From positions 1 to 56,845 of the IMG/VR virus record IMGVR_UViG_3300036985_002500: a DNA stretch of 56,845 nt; one strand, 5' to 3'. Below the pieces are notes generated by a model. The model was not told where the DNA came from. It ran no database searches and worked only from the letters and a program-made list of their open reading frames with translations. Made by a program: the position numbers and the translations under genes. The stretch is from a virus. Positions 34,056 to 44,146 of this stretch are shown here, piece by piece; position 1 is the first letter of the stretch; each line of letters starts with the position of its first letter.

Positions 34056-34754
34056 TTATGCTGCTGTACTTCCGCCTTTTGCAGCCAATGCTTTTGCGGC
34101 TTCTTCTTGTAATTTCTTTTTACCAGTACCCAAACTAGCCAATAGATTATCAGTACCAGCCGATGTATTTGTAGCTCCTTTAGCTGACATTCTAGTTGAT
34201 CTTAATGTATATTTATCTTCTTTAGAACCAACCATTTCTTGAGATTGAGCCGCTGCTTGTTTAGCGTAATCAGAAGCTAATACGGCAGAACCTTCATTTA
34301 TATTTCGAAGAGCTGGATTCAGAACAGATGCTATCAATCCAGGATTCACTGGCCCTCCTGAGTTAAAAGCATTTTGCCCCATAGTCTTTGCTCCTTGAAG
34401 CGCAGCTTTTCCTGCTGTAAAAGAACTAGTTCCAGTAAGTGCTTTAGCTTGTTGTGTTTTTAATCCACTCAATACTTGTCTAGCCATTGGATTTTCATCT
34501 GGACCAAGTAATGCATCTGCTTTTTTAGATTGTATAGCGCCCAATACCATTTGACCAGCGCCAAAAGCCGCACCTAATCCTCCTGGCAAACTTTTCTTTC
34601 CCATATCATCATTTTTTTTATCTTTTTTCTTACCTATTGAACCGCCTATTTTACCACCTAGAAAAGATCCAATCTTTGTTCCTATTCCTGGTAATAATGC
34701 AGTTCCTAATGCTGCTCCTGCTGCAGATCCAACTGCTGCGCCTACTGCACCCAT
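34056..34754 (-). CDS. Glycine-zipper ejection protein (232 aa)
   Basis: The first 45 residues (MGAVGAAVGSAAGAALGTAL, then GSFLGGKIGGSIG) are a Gly/Ala-zipper membrane-inserting segment, followed by a Lys-rich stretch and an Ala/Gln/Ser-rich helical body. Such short Gly-zipper proteins (T7 gp14, P22 gp7 types) form the outer-membrane part of the DNA ejection channel. First of the three ejection genes. Confidence 0.62.
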   Translation of the reverse strand: MGAVGAAVGSAAGAALGTALLPGIGTKIGSFLGGKIGGSIGKKKDKKNDDMGKKSLPGGLGAAFGAGQMVLGAIQSKKADALLGPDENPMARQVLSGLKTQQAKALTGTSSFTAGKAALQGAKTMGQNAFNSGGPVNPGLIASVLNPALRNINEGSAVLASDYAKQAAAQSQEMVGSKEDKYTLRSTRMSAKGATNTSAGTDNLLASLGTGKKKLQEEAAKALAAKGGSTAA

Positions 34755-34779
34755 AATATATTTTCTTTAAAGTTAATAA

Positions 34780-37700
34780 TTATTTTAACATTTTGTATTG
34801 TACCCCAGTATTTGTAACTAAAAATTCCTCATCTGATATACTAACTATTTTGAATATAACTAGTCTTCCTTGTTGTCTATAATAAGGAGATAATAATTTT
34901 CTAGGTATATAACATTCGTATCCAAAGTAATCTTTTATGCTTAATGGATTAAGCACAGAATCTACTACCGAAGAGAATGTATCCGTTTTATAGTCATCGT
35001 ATGAATCATAGAAGTATATCTTCTCTGGTTTACTATTTGAGTTTACTCTTATTCTTATAAATTCTTTATCTGAATATATTTCCTTATCAGAAACTCCAGC
35101 TACATAACATTCAATAGGATCTCCATTCAATTCATTCCCTACACCAAGTTGGTAAGTTTCAGAATCCTTCATTCCATATAGCTTATTTCCTATGTACAAA
35201 TACTTGTCGTACAAGTACGAACTTTGGCATTGAAGAGCAGATTGGTCTATTCCGTATATAAGTGTGCTTACAGCGTCTTTTAATTGGTTGTTTAGTACAC
35301 TCATTATATACTCTTTATTGAGTACATTAAATCCACCACATAATTTTGAACTATAACCTATTCCTAAGTTGGAAATAAATTTAGTATTCAATAAATCAAA
35401 GAATCCAGTTTTAGATATCTCAGTCAATGAATTTCCAGCGAAAGAATATGCAGATGTATTATTAACAAAAAATATAGCGTTTGAGTATTCAGCCCATGAC
35501 CTCCATGTTTCATCACTCATCCCAATACTTCTATCTATCCATAATTGGTTTAATATACCTCCTATATCAGAACCAACAGTAGCTAGTTCATTTGCATTTA
35601 TCTCATGGATAATTCTCTTATCTATAACTAAAAGACATATTCCGCTATCTGTAAATGCATACAAGTTATTTCCCTTATCTTCTGACAATGCACTCCAAGC
35701 AAACTTTATACATCCCGTATCATCAGATATATCATAATAGTTAGGCACTGGGAATGTCTTTACAGTATCCGAATTCTGAACATTCACTGGTCTTTTCTGT
35801 GACCAAACTATTCTAGTACAGAAATCTGTTTGCTCTGTATATCCAATTAATGGTACACTTGTATATGTATCGGTAGTCTGTGACTTTGAATAATCTATAT
35901 TTACTTGAGGTAAGAATCTAAATCCACCAAAAGGCCATAAGCTCCATTCGTATCCATAGTCATTAAAGTAATCAGGTCTTAAATGATTATCTTGTTCAAA
36001 TGTTGTTCTCTCAGATTCATTACCAGTCTTCCACTTGTAAGGTCTTGGTATATAGTTTATTAATGGGAATGTCTGATCTGAAATTGCCTTATCTGGAGAT
36101 TCATTATTAAACTGAAAAGATAAATTACATCTAGTCTCAGCAGTCCACATTAATATAAGTTGTCTTATAAATGCTGACCTACCAAATACACTTGAGAATC
36201 TAAATTTATCTGTTGAGTAGTTGTGTCCACCAAGTATATCTGAGTTTATCCAAACTCTATAGTTATCTGCATATTTATAGCTTCTAAATGGAAATGGTAT
36301 ATTCATTAAGAATTCATTCTCAGTAGATGCAACTTTACCATTACTAGAGTATTGATTATCTTGATGAGACCATACTGAATCATTAATATATGTATCTCCA
36401 CCAAATATTCTTACTGGTATTCTATTATCATATTTTACATATACTTTGTATCCAAGTGGAACAATTGTAAACTGCTCATAACCAGTAACAACACTAAATT
36501 GAAGCGTAAATCCTTCATATAGTTTAGGTGAATTCTGATTACTCTTGTATATACCAAATATTTGATATGTTCCAGATGAGTCAGTAACTGTAGTCGATCC
36601 ATTAATACTAGCATCCATAGCAACTAAAAGAGCAGTTATAACAGCTCCAGATAAAAAGTTAGCATTTAACCAACGATATTCTATTCCGTTCTCATCCTCT
36701 AGATATACAAATCTATATAATGAATTATAACTATTGTATAGTTCTCCAGTTATTTTAGGTATACAATCTTCCCATCTCTCAGAAACTAATTCAACTGTTT
36801 GATAATCAGCACCGCTAGACTCTAATACTAAAGACTTGAATTTTATATAGTTACCAGTATACTTGTACTGAGTAGTAAGTCCTGGATTTATATTTACATC
36901 TTTTACAAGGTTTATAACGTATAATGGTTCTCTCCAATTCATTACGCCATCGTCATAAGCATCTCTATCTCCAGCTGTATACATTTCATTGTATATATCT
37001 TGAGACAATTCAATATCCAAATACTCTTGCAGACCTGTCTTGGTAGCAATTATAGAAGCTGTATTTACATTGAATATATTATTTGTTCCATTATTAGATG
37101 GAAAAGATGGAGTATCACTAGGCGAGAAATTTGTATACTTACCATAAGCCACATATCCAAAACCATCAGGATCTGGAAGACCAGTATTTGTACCTAGACC
37201 TGGATTAATAGTTCCAACTCCAGGGATTCCTATTCTATCTCTTAATACTCTAGCGTATGTAATTATATCAGCTCCCTCATCTCTTGTTCCATCCCCAATA
37301 TCTACTGGGCTATTAATATGAGAATATACTTCTGAGAAATAACCAAGAGGAGATACGCATTGTATCTGATATGTAGATGGATTATTTAAGAAATCTTCAT
37401 AAATATCTGGAGACGTATGCTGTAAGTCAGGGAAATAAGCGTGAAGATGATTTTTAAATTTACCTGAATCATTTCCTAGTCCATCATTAGCAGTAAATAA
37501 AGAATAGAATCCAAGACCTTGAGCTAATACTCTTCTTGCTGGCTCTGTTTGAACAACTGAGAATCCATCAGCAAATTGTGGATAGCTTAGTAATCCTTTG
37601 AATGCTGCCCCTTGTGCGTAATAATCAAGACCAAATGCTTGTGGCTTAGAAGGAATAAAATCATCAAAAGCTGCTGATACTTCATCATTTATTAGAGATG

Positions 37701-39285
37701 GATAATTACTTGTATTATCATTCTGTGATGTAGGATGTAAAGTAGCGTATGGTTGATTATCTTCAAAGCTAATTAATTCATCTTCAGCAGTTTCAGTCTT
37801 AAACTCTGAATCATAATGGTCAAAAACTTCATTTGTTAATGTTATATCTCCAACTGTATTTGCTGCCTTTACAGCTCCCAAGTAAGATGTACCTAATGAT
37901 AATGCTGATACCTCATCTCTTCTGTTTGGAAACTCAAAGTTCTCAGCCCCATCTATTTGTTTAGCATAGCTTGGATTATTGTTATCGTCAAACAATACCA
38001 CAGCAAATCCAGTTCTTTCACCACGCATATTACTTTTATACATCGCTGCATTATATACGTGCTTATGTCCTTCTTTACCAATCTTTTGTATTGTAGAAAA
38101 TATTAAATCTGTATTATCTACAAAAGTAATATCATCATCTAAATTTTTTGATTCATACCCAATATTCATTAAGTATAATCTCTCATTAAAATATCGGATT
38201 GACTTAGCTCTTCTTATTGAAGAATATTTACTCGTCTGCTCTGCTAAATCTAAAACTACTGCACCTTCAAATGTAGCTTCTGCTCTATCAAGAACATCTA
38301 TTACATTCAATCCAGTAAGAACGGGTATACTTGCAATAATCTCAGATACTGGTGGATTACCAAATGGATCTCCAGCGTACCATGAGTCTCTTCTTAATTC
38401 TATAAAAGAAAATTCAGAGTCATTTTCGTATTTTATTTTTATATGATTTCCATAAATAGTTGAACTAGATACATTTGGCTCATCACTAAATGTTCTACTA
38501 TTAGGAAAATATGGATCAAATTGACTGCTATTATTTCTAACTACTGGAATCAATTCAGTAATTGGAGAGAATGGAGTTCTATCACCATCTATTGATACAT
38601 ATCTATATGAGTAAGAATAACTACCAACAGCCAATCCTGATGTTCCAACTACTACATTAAATGATCCAGAAGAACCAGCTACTTGAGCTACAAATGCTGG
38701 CTTATATAAAATACCTTTTGTCTGTATAGTATACTCATCAAGATTAAAATCATCAAAGTATTTTTGATTACATAGGATTCCATCATCTAACATTCCAGAA
38801 TTAGACATTAAGTCTTTTACTGAAAATACCATTGGAGGAGTTGCGTTATTTGTGATGTATATTTCACCGCCTACACAAGCTTCATTCTTATCGTATTGTA
38901 ATGGGTAATTAATATCTATAGGAAAGTACTCACTCATTAATACGATTTGTCCATCTATTCTCATAAATGGAAACTCACCTATCTCTGTAGATGCCCAAAC
39001 CTCAATGATATGCATATTAACTTCTAGCGTTAGCATACATTCGTAATCAGCACTTAATGTACCTGGTACAAGAAGAAAACATCTATTGTCTGAATTGTCA
39101 AATAATAAATCTTCTCCCTTTATTTTCTTTTTAGCAAGATTGTCACCATCCATTGACATACTACGCATATTAAGAGCGTCAACATGAAGGCCAGTATCAT
39201 CAGGGCCTAACATCTCTTTGTTAGAATCTGAATTTATACCTTTTTCGTATGTCTTTATATCAATAGGAGAATGCTGTTGTTTCAT
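34780..39285 (-). CDS. Very large tail/stabilisation protein (1501 aa)
   Basis: Starts MKQQHSPIDIKTYEKGINSD, an opening typical of phage tail-stabilisation or tail-hub proteins (P22 gp10-like and crAss-like relatives), with beta-propeller or strand repeats through the length. An FN3-like segment (SYSYRYVSIDGDRTPFSPIT) lies at about residue 220-240. Followed by repeated Tyr/Asp/Asn-rich strands and a C-terminal beta region. Probably forms the hub or nozzle below the connectors. Starts in ATGA overlap with the preceding 62-aa gene. Confidence 0.6.
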   Translation of the reverse strand: MKQQHSPIDIKTYEKGINSDSNKEMLGPDDTGLHVDALNMRSMSMDGDNLAKKKIKGEDLLFDNSDNRCFLLVPGTLSADYECMLTLEVNMHIIEVWASTEIGEFPFMRIDGQIVLMSEYFPIDINYPLQYDKNEACVGGEIYITNNATPPMVFSVKDLMSNSGMLDDGILCNQKYFDDFNLDEYTIQTKGILYKPAFVAQVAGSSGSFNVVVGTSGLAVGSYSYSYRYVSIDGDRTPFSPITELIPVVRNNSSQFDPYFPNSRTFSDEPNVSSSTIYGNHIKIKYENDSEFSFIELRRDSWYAGDPFGNPPVSEIIASIPVLTGLNVIDVLDRAEATFEGAVVLDLAEQTSKYSSIRRAKSIRYFNERLYLMNIGYESKNLDDDITFVDNTDLIFSTIQKIGKEGHKHVYNAAMYKSNMRGERTGFAVVLFDDNNNPSYAKQIDGAENFEFPNRRDEVSALSLGTSYLGAVKAANTVGDITLTNEVFDHYDSEFKTETAEDELISFEDNQPYATLHPTSQNDNTSNYPSLINDEVSAAFDDFIPSKPQAFGLDYYAQGAAFKGLLSYPQFADGFSVVQTEPARRVLAQGLGFYSLFTANDGLGNDSGKFKNHLHAYFPDLQHTSPDIYEDFLNNPSTYQIQCVSPLGYFSEVYSHINSPVDIGDGTRDEGADIITYARVLRDRIGIPGVGTINPGLGTNTGLPDPDGFGYVAYGKYTNFSPSDTPSFPSNNGTNNIFNVNTASIIATKTGLQEYLDIELSQDIYNEMYTAGDRDAYDDGVMNWREPLYVINLVKDVNINPGLTTQYKYTGNYIKFKSLVLESSGADYQTVELVSERWEDCIPKITGELYNSYNSLYRFVYLEDENGIEYRWLNANFLSGAVITALLVAMDASINGSTTVTDSSGTYQIFGIYKSNQNSPKLYEGFTLQFSVVTGYEQFTIVPLGYKVYVKYDNRIPVRIFGGDTYINDSVWSHQDNQYSSNGKVASTENEFLMNIPFPFRSYKYADNYRVWINSDILGGHNYSTDKFRFSSVFGRSAFIRQLILMWTAETRCNLSFQFNNESPDKAISDQTFPLINYIPRPYKWKTGNESERTTFEQDNHLRPDYFNDYGYEWSLWPFGGFRFLPQVNIDYSKSQTTDTYTSVPLIGYTEQTDFCTRIVWSQKRPVNVQNSDTVKTFPVPNYYDISDDTGCIKFAWSALSEDKGNNLYAFTDSGICLLVIDKRIIHEINANELATVGSDIGGILNQLWIDRSIGMSDETWRSWAEYSNAIFFVNNTSAYSFAGNSLTEISKTGFFDLLNTKFISNLGIGYSSKLCGGFNVLNKEYIMSVLNNQLKDAVSTLIYGIDQSALQCQSSYLYDKYLYIGNKLYGMKDSETYQLGVGNELNGDPIECYVAGVSDKEIYSDKEFIRIRVNSNSKPEKIYFYDSYDDYKTDTFSSVVDSVLNPLSIKDYFGYECYIPRKLLSPYYRQQGRLVIFKIVSISDEEFLVTNTGVQYKMLK

Positions 39286-39470
39286 TTTGCTCTTCTTTTA
39301 AATGGCAATAATTCATTTGCTTTCTGTTGCCTCGCAGCACATCCGCAATCTTCGTTACCAGTTGCTTTAGCTACAAATTTAGCAATTTTATCAATACCAG
39401 TTGTCCTAGTGATGGCAGCTATTAAATCGCCAGCACCAGTCATCTTTGGTCTATTGGCTTTATGTATCAT
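39282..39470 (-). CDS. Small basic Cys-containing virion-block protein (62 aa)
   Basis: I use the ATG at 39470 (MIHKANRPKMTGAGDLIAAI), just after the stop of the gene before it; a longer start inside that gene was rejected. The pattern G-A-G-D-x-I-A-x-I-T-x-x-T-G-I and C-G-C-A-A-R-Q, then L-L-P-F, is one I recognise in many Bacteroidota phages between connector and tail genes. Unknown function. Confidence 0.65.
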   Translation of the reverse strand: MIHKANRPKMTGAGDLIAAITRTTGIDKIAKFVAKATGNEDCGCAARQQKANELLPFKRRAK

Positions 39471-39471
39471 A

Positions 39472-39744
39472 TTACCATTTAACTTTATCAGCCCAGTAAG
39501 CAGCACTCATCTTGCCTTTAGCTATATTCTTAGCGTGCCTTGTTTTGAATCTTTTTCTTCTACTAGCATAAGCTGCTGATTCACCTTCTTTTTTAGGTGA
39601 TCCTTTAACTCCTTGCTGTCCGAAACGAATTATCTTTTCAACACCATTTTGACAAGCCTTTACAACGTGTGATTTAGTTCTATGGCTAGGAGTTGATTTT
39701 GGAGAATTGCATTTCAGCATCTCCTTTCTTAACATCTCTGGCAT
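39472..39744 (-). CDS. Conserved basic phage protein, KIIRFGQQGV type (90 aa)
   Basis: Strongly basic: KSHVVKACQNGVEKIIRFGQ, QGVKGSP, then SRRKRFKTRHAKNIAKGKMS and SAAYWADKVKW. This motif combination (K-x-IIRFGQQG, R-x-x-F-x-x-RH-x-x-N-I, SAAYWA-x-x-x-KW) is shared by small proteins of very diverse podo- and myophages, function unknown. Location in the virion block suggests a minor structural or DNA-binding role. Confidence 0.7.
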   Translation of the reverse strand: MPEMLRKEMLKCNSPKSTPSHRTKSHVVKACQNGVEKIIRFGQQGVKGSPKKEGESAAYASRRKRFKTRHAKNIAKGKMSAAYWADKVKW

Positions 39745-39749
39745 AACAA

Positions 39750-40520
39750 TTATTTATGGTACATAGATGAGATGTATTCTTCCATAGATTCTTTCTCTTT
39801 GGTATCCATCCCTTTTACTCTTTTCTTTGCTTTGTTCCAACTTCCATTAACTAAGTCAGTTAGCTTTGTATATGCATCAGTCCATAAAGGTCTGTATGTA
39901 CGTACATCTCTAGATTTCATAGCGTTATAGAATCTTTCTTCAACATAATCAACAACTGCTCTTTCAAAGAAACGTGGAACATTAGGTATATCACCATTAG
40001 ATACTCCCATTCCGTTGTATATGATTCTTATGTATGGATATGCTGTGCATTCTCTGCTCAACATAATTAAACCATTCTGAACATTGTAATAGAATTTAGG
40101 CCCGTGATAACCTTGAAGATTCATTGAGTTATAGCTTTGGTTTGGTTGATAGATGTCATTTGAGTTACTTCCGTCATCTTTTACCTTAGCAGTATATCCA
40201 GTTCCGTCTTGTGTATTGTTAAAAAGCCTCTTCCAATAAACTACCTGACTCTTTTGTGGATTACAGATAGTTCCAGTATATAAATAAATCTCACGAATAT
40301 TAAATACGTTTTCAGGCATTTTAATTTGACAATTCGTAGGCATATTTAAATCATCCTGAACCTTAAGCCAAAATGTATCAAATGAAAGCTCCTGAATAGC
40401 ATCTTGTATTCTAGATATATACCATCCCTTTGGGAATCCTTTTTTAAAATCAGAATCATTAACAGTAGATGTTATCTCTGCTAGTAAGTGATCTATTGAT
40501 ACAAAATCGTTAGCTGTCAT
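39750..40520 (-). CDS. Head-tail connector/ring protein candidate 3 (256 aa)
   Basis: Helical N-terminal (HLLAEITSTVNDSDFKKGFP, WYISRIQDAIQELSFDTFWL), beta middle, and a C-terminal helix RFFERAVVDYVEERFYNAMK. Size and position in a set of three 238-256-aa proteins after the capsid fit ring/adaptor proteins of crAss-like podoviruses or P22 gp4-like adaptors. No strong family motif seen. Confidence 0.5.
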   Translation of the reverse strand: MTANDFVSIDHLLAEITSTVNDSDFKKGFPKGWYISRIQDAIQELSFDTFWLKVQDDLNMPTNCQIKMPENVFNIREIYLYTGTICNPQKSQVVYWKRLFNNTQDGTGYTAKVKDDGSNSNDIYQPNQSYNSMNLQGYHGPKFYYNVQNGLIMLSRECTAYPYIRIIYNGMGVSNGDIPNVPRFFERAVVDYVEERFYNAMKSRDVRTYRPLWTDAYTKLTDLVNGSWNKAKKRVKGMDTKEKESMEEYISSMYHK

Positions 40521-40535
40521 TTCTTATTGTATTTA

Positions 40536-41252
40536 TTAACCTTGAGCTGATGCTTCTGGTAATTGATTATATCTTGTATCTGCTGCGTTTTCAATTACAG
40601 CACCATCTTGTCCATCATTAACAATCTCATCAGGAACTAACATCACGTATCTACCTAATTGTAGAACTTGCATCATCAATTCTTGAAGTAACTCGTCTGG
40701 AATAGAAATATGGTCATCTAAGTTACAAACCAACTTTGGATCTAAACTAGACTTTATAGCTATCTCAACATCAAGTATCTCAGCGCACTCAATTCCAAGT
40801 AAGTATAGTCTATTAACTCCAACTCCATCAATCTGATGTCCAATTCTATAGTAGTAAGGACTATCTAGTGAGGGCTTAGTGTATTCATCAAGATACAAAT
40901 GCTGTACAGATCCAAGATTCACACCTTGAAACCATCGTTGAGCAAACATCGGCCCATCACATTTACAACTTTCAATATTATATGTTATGTAGATTATAGC
41001 TCCATTATTCTGAAGATCCATTATCTGAGTTGGCAAATCAATATACTTCTTTCCATTTGCATCTGTTAATACTGGAACGCTACTAAATGTGGAAGTAAAT
41101 AAATCAGAATTAGTTATTGCATTTTGCTGTACACGTATTCTATTCGCTACAGTTAATACCCAGTATAGAATTTGATTAAAAGTGAAGTCAGCATCATCAA
41201 ATGATGCGCTAAAGCTTTTCTGTAAGTCATAAACTACATATCTATACGTCAT
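40536..41252 (-). CDS. Head-tail connector/ring protein candidate 2 (238 aa)
   Basis: Starts MTYRYVVYDLQKSFSASFDD; helices at both ends and strands between (YIDLPTQIMDLQNNGAIIYI). Same general build as its neighbours. A virion connector role is inferred from order between the capsid and the large tail protein. Confidence 0.5.
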   Translation of the reverse strand: MTYRYVVYDLQKSFSASFDDADFTFNQILYWVLTVANRIRVQQNAITNSDLFTSTFSSVPVLTDANGKKYIDLPTQIMDLQNNGAIIYITYNIESCKCDGPMFAQRWFQGVNLGSVQHLYLDEYTKPSLDSPYYYRIGHQIDGVGVNRLYLLGIECAEILDVEIAIKSSLDPKLVCNLDDHISIPDELLQELMMQVLQLGRYVMLVPDEIVNDGQDGAVIENAADTRYNQLPEASAQG

Positions 41253-41253
41253 A

Positions 41254-42012
41254 TTATAATAATGTTAGTAATTGTTGTATATCTTGGGTTGAAACTGAAT
41301 TCAAAGTTGTTTGGTCTCCTTGTTTGTAAGAGATATAATTTAATGCTTTATCAAATAGCAATTGGAATACACTATTTGGAAAGTTTATAACATCATTTAT
41401 TGTAAGAATCTCATCTGGTTTCTTAACCCAAAATATTGTTACCTTCTCATTTATAAGTCTAGGTCTAATCTCTATCTCCTGAGAGAATGAATCGTTATAT
41501 GAATCTCTGTAGTTTATGGTAGATAAATATGCATATCTTTTTAAAGAGTCACATATTTGAGTTCCTTCGTATCCGTTCTCAAATGGATTTTCTCTTGATG
41601 TAGCCCATTCTTCAACAGATAGTCTCTTACAGCTATTAGATGATGCAATATGAATTAGATTATCTAAGTAGTAGCTTCTGTTTGTATCTGGAGTTACTGG
41701 TACTGGAACTAATGTATTTACTTGAAAGTCTATCTTCACATATACTGACAATATTGTCCATAGTTCTTCAGGAAAAACATTCAGGGATACTCTGGAGTTA
41801 TTGTTCGTTAAGAACACCCCAGAGTATGCCAATTCCCTAAAAATTTCCTCGCCTATTTTATTTTGACCATACGCAGAATTAATAACAGAAGTCAACCATT
41901 TTACAGAAGCATTTATTGCAGGGATATAATCTAAACTGTCTAAGTAATGATCAGATCCTTCCGCATCTAATGCGAATGCTAATTGATTTCGTAATTCTAA
42001 CGCAGTAATCAT
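41254..42012 (-). CDS. Head-tail connector/ring protein candidate 1 (252 aa)
   Basis: Starts MITALELRNQLAFALDAEGS with a helical N-terminal part (DYIPAINASVKWLTSVINSA), a beta middle, and helical C-terminus (VFQLLFDKALNYISYKQGDQ). The N-terminal layout resembles phage connector subunits that bind below the portal. Gene packed tightly between neighbours. Confidence 0.5.
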   Translation of the reverse strand: MITALELRNQLAFALDAEGSDHYLDSLDYIPAINASVKWLTSVINSAYGQNKIGEEIFRELAYSGVFLTNNNSRVSLNVFPEELWTILSVYVKIDFQVNTLVPVPVTPDTNRSYYLDNLIHIASSNSCKRLSVEEWATSRENPFENGYEGTQICDSLKRYAYLSTINYRDSYNDSFSQEIEIRPRLINEKVTIFWVKKPDEILTINDVINFPNSVFQLLFDKALNYISYKQGDQTTLNSVSTQDIQQLLTLL

Positions 42013-42017
42013 AATAA

Positions 42018-42806
42018 TTAAGCTATTGTTTTTTCTACTATACTTCTTCCTCTTTGATCTACGACAGAGTTTTTAATTCCACCATAAAGCATCTTCTCTT
42101 GTTGAGCGATTGATCTCTTAGCAATAGTCTCTACAAGTTGCTTACGCATCATCTCAGGGCTCTGACTAACAGAAATTCCTTCTTGTTTTGCTCTAGCGAT
42201 AATCTGCATATCAGATAATCTTGCAATAGACTGCTGTGCCTCAATCATTTTCTGCGCCCATGTAGCATCAACATTCATTGCTGACTCCATATTTTCATAG
42301 AACGCAATTCCAAATTGACTATGATTTCTCAAGTAATCAACTACTTCTCTTGACTGAACCTTTACAGAAGATACGGATACAACTTGAATGTTTCCTTTTA
42401 CTCCTCTTTTCTTTGTTCTAATCAATGGTTGGAATCTAAGTGCGCCATGTGGTGGTACATCTTCAGCTCCTCTTTTCTTATCTCCATGAATAGAGAAGTT
42501 AAATGAGAACGCAAAGAATACTACTGGTGCATCTAACCAATCATCTTCAAGGTCTTTAACATAATCTAAATCATCATCTAGTTCTTTTTGAGCAGATAAT
42601 AGATTTAATTTATTTAATTTTAAGTTGAATGTATTGGTTAATTTCTCTTCCATTTCACGCATTAACTTTTCTACAAAAGATAAAGGCATTAATGGTTCTT
42701 TTTCCTCAACTACATTCTCCTCAACTGTTTCTTCAATGTGCAATTCCTGAGCTACTGTTTCTTCAGTTTCGAGAACTACATCTTTTTGTTTTTTTTCTAC
42801 TGCCAT
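42018..42806 (-). CDS. Virion-block protein after the capsid (262 aa)
   Basis: An acidic, disordered N-terminus (residues 1-40, rich in Glu/Val) precedes a coiled-coil segment (LMREMEEKLTNTFNLKLNKL), then a folded domain (WLDAPVVFFAFSFNFSI) and a helical C-terminus. Follows the capsid gene and a hairpin. Possibly a capsid-associated or auxiliary head protein; family not recognised. Confidence 0.5.
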   Translation of the reverse strand: MAVEKKQKDVVLETEETVAQELHIEETVEENVVEEKEPLMPLSFVEKLMREMEEKLTNTFNLKLNKLNLLSAQKELDDDLDYVKDLEDDWLDAPVVFFAFSFNFSIHGDKKRGAEDVPPHGALRFQPLIRTKKRGVKGNIQVVSVSSVKVQSREVVDYLRNHSQFGIAFYENMESAMNVDATWAQKMIEAQQSIARLSDMQIIARAKQEGISVSQSPEMMRKQLVETIAKRSIAQQEKMLYGGIKNSVVDQRGRSIVEKTIA

Positions 42807-42825
42807 AATATTTTATTTAAAATAT

Positions 42826-42850
42826 GAGGGAGAAGATTTTCCCCTCCCTC
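42826..42850 (-). terminator. Hairpin attenuator after the capsid gene
   Basis: GAGGGAG (42826-42832) and CTCCCTC (42844-42850) are perfect 7-bp complements around an 11-base loop. On the minus strand the hairpin follows the capsid stop and is followed by CATATTTTAAAT. It could partially terminate late transcription, keeping capsid mRNA above downstream messages. Confidence 0.55.
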
Positions 42851-42871
42851 AATTTCATTAATGATTATTTC

Positions 42872-44107
42872 TTATTGTACATCCAACCAAGCGCAAGCAA
42901 GTGGGTTATGGAATTTAACTCCCATGTTACAATCAACCCAAACATCACCATAACGCTTAGGAACTCCATCCTCTAATTTAAGAGTATCTCCAGAACGCTC
43001 ACCCCATAATTGTGTACGCTTAATATTTTTCATATCAAGAATAACAATACGGTTAGCAAAAGAAGCAGGGAAAGATGCAGCATCTTCAAATCGCTTGTAA
43101 GGTACAAGAACGATACGAGAAGAACCAAGGTTAACCTCTTTCAAGTTCAACAATGCGATATCATCATTTGGTGCATAACGAGTCAATTCTTCTTTGTAAG
43201 CCAAAGATAACATACGATGCATACGTGGTGTCATAAACGCCATACGTGCTTGTCCGTAATCTCCGTACTCAGAAGACAAAACGATATCTTCAAATGCATC
43301 AACCAAAGTAGCTGTAGTAGCAAGTGCGTTAGGAGAACCAGCCTCTAACATTGAACTAAATACACCACCAGTAGTTTTAGCTACAGTACCATTTTGTGTA
43401 ACAACTTCACCTTTTTGTCCTGTCCAAAATGCATTAGATAAGTCAATTCGGTGTTGGTTAAACATTGCACTACGCTCCATTTCAAGGAAGTTAGAAGTAG
43501 TACCCATGTTTTTCAACTTGTGCAATTCAACTTCTGAGTAACGGATAGCTTTGTTGAACAATTGTACGTAGTTGTTACGTTCGATTGTAGAAGCACGGAA
43601 GTACTGAGCAAAACCTTCAGAACCATCGTAGTCAACAGTAGATACGTTAGCCAATACATCATCAACTGCAACAGCTGGTAAAGTATCACCATTGTATGGA
43701 GAAACAGTAATCGTTAACAAAGATGTATCAACAAAAGTAACATTACCTTTTTGTCCATTAGGATAAGAGATAATTGTGTTAGTTGAAATGTTCTCTACAG
43801 AAACTACAGAAATAGTTTGAGTAGTTGGGAAAGAAACAGATCCAGAAATAGCAGTAGCTACTAATGGCTCTCTTTGGTAACCCATTTCTTGATAGAAGAA
43901 CTCATCAGAATTGATTTGCTCTGCTTCAACCATATTCAACAACTTCAAATCCATGAATTGTTGTGGTGCAGCATCAAAAATCGCACGATTAGTTAATTTT
44001 TGAATCATTTTAGACACATCATGTCCGTACAATTCTGCATATTCAGAACCAACTGCGTTTAAGTTTTGGTTATTGAATTTTGCACTTAGGTCATTATATA
44101 ATGCCAT
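42872..44107 (-). CDS. Probable major capsid protein (411 aa)
   Basis: Called from position after a scaffold-like gene and portal, from length usual for HK97-fold capsids, and from distinctly more host-optimised codons and GC content than the neighbours (as for abundant proteins). Starts MALYNDLSAKFNNQNLNAVG. Includes a helical spine-like stretch (MERSAMFNQHRIDLSNAFWT) and a C-terminal region with beta strands. Strong hairpin downstream (42826-42850) and a repeated AT leader upstream (44108-44146) suggest individual expression control. No sequence match can be verified by eye. Confidence 0.7.
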   Translation of the reverse strand: MALYNDLSAKFNNQNLNAVGSEYAELYGHDVSKMIQKLTNRAIFDAAPQQFMDLKLLNMVEAEQINSDEFFYQEMGYQREPLVATAISGSVSFPTTQTISVVSVENISTNTIISYPNGQKGNVTFVDTSLLTITVSPYNGDTLPAVAVDDVLANVSTVDYDGSEGFAQYFRASTIERNNYVQLFNKAIRYSEVELHKLKNMGTTSNFLEMERSAMFNQHRIDLSNAFWTGQKGEVVTQNGTVAKTTGGVFSSMLEAGSPNALATTATLVDAFEDIVLSSEYGDYGQARMAFMTPRMHRMLSLAYKEELTRYAPNDDIALLNLKEVNLGSSRIVLVPYKRFEDAASFPASFANRIVILDMKNIKRTQLWGERSGDTLKLEDGVPKRYGDVWVDCNMGVKFHNPLACAWLDVQ

Positions 44108-44146
44108 AATTTACAGTTTAATTTACAATTTATAATTTACAATTTA
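44108..44146. repeat. AATTTACA repeats upstream of the capsid gene
   Basis: Three near-identical AATTTACA(A/G)TTTA units between the scaffold-like gene and the capsid start. On the minus strand they read TAAATTGTAAATT, an A/T-only untranslated leader of about 39 nt. Unstructured AT-rich leaders favour translation in Bacteroidota, so this may raise capsid output. Confidence 0.45.

Noticed and set aside
19594-38446. Many antisense ORFs inside late genes (for example 24949-25404, 28432-28716, 32444-32719, 37979-38446)
   Set aside because: They lie opposite clear virion genes and have biased shadow compositions with no start context.
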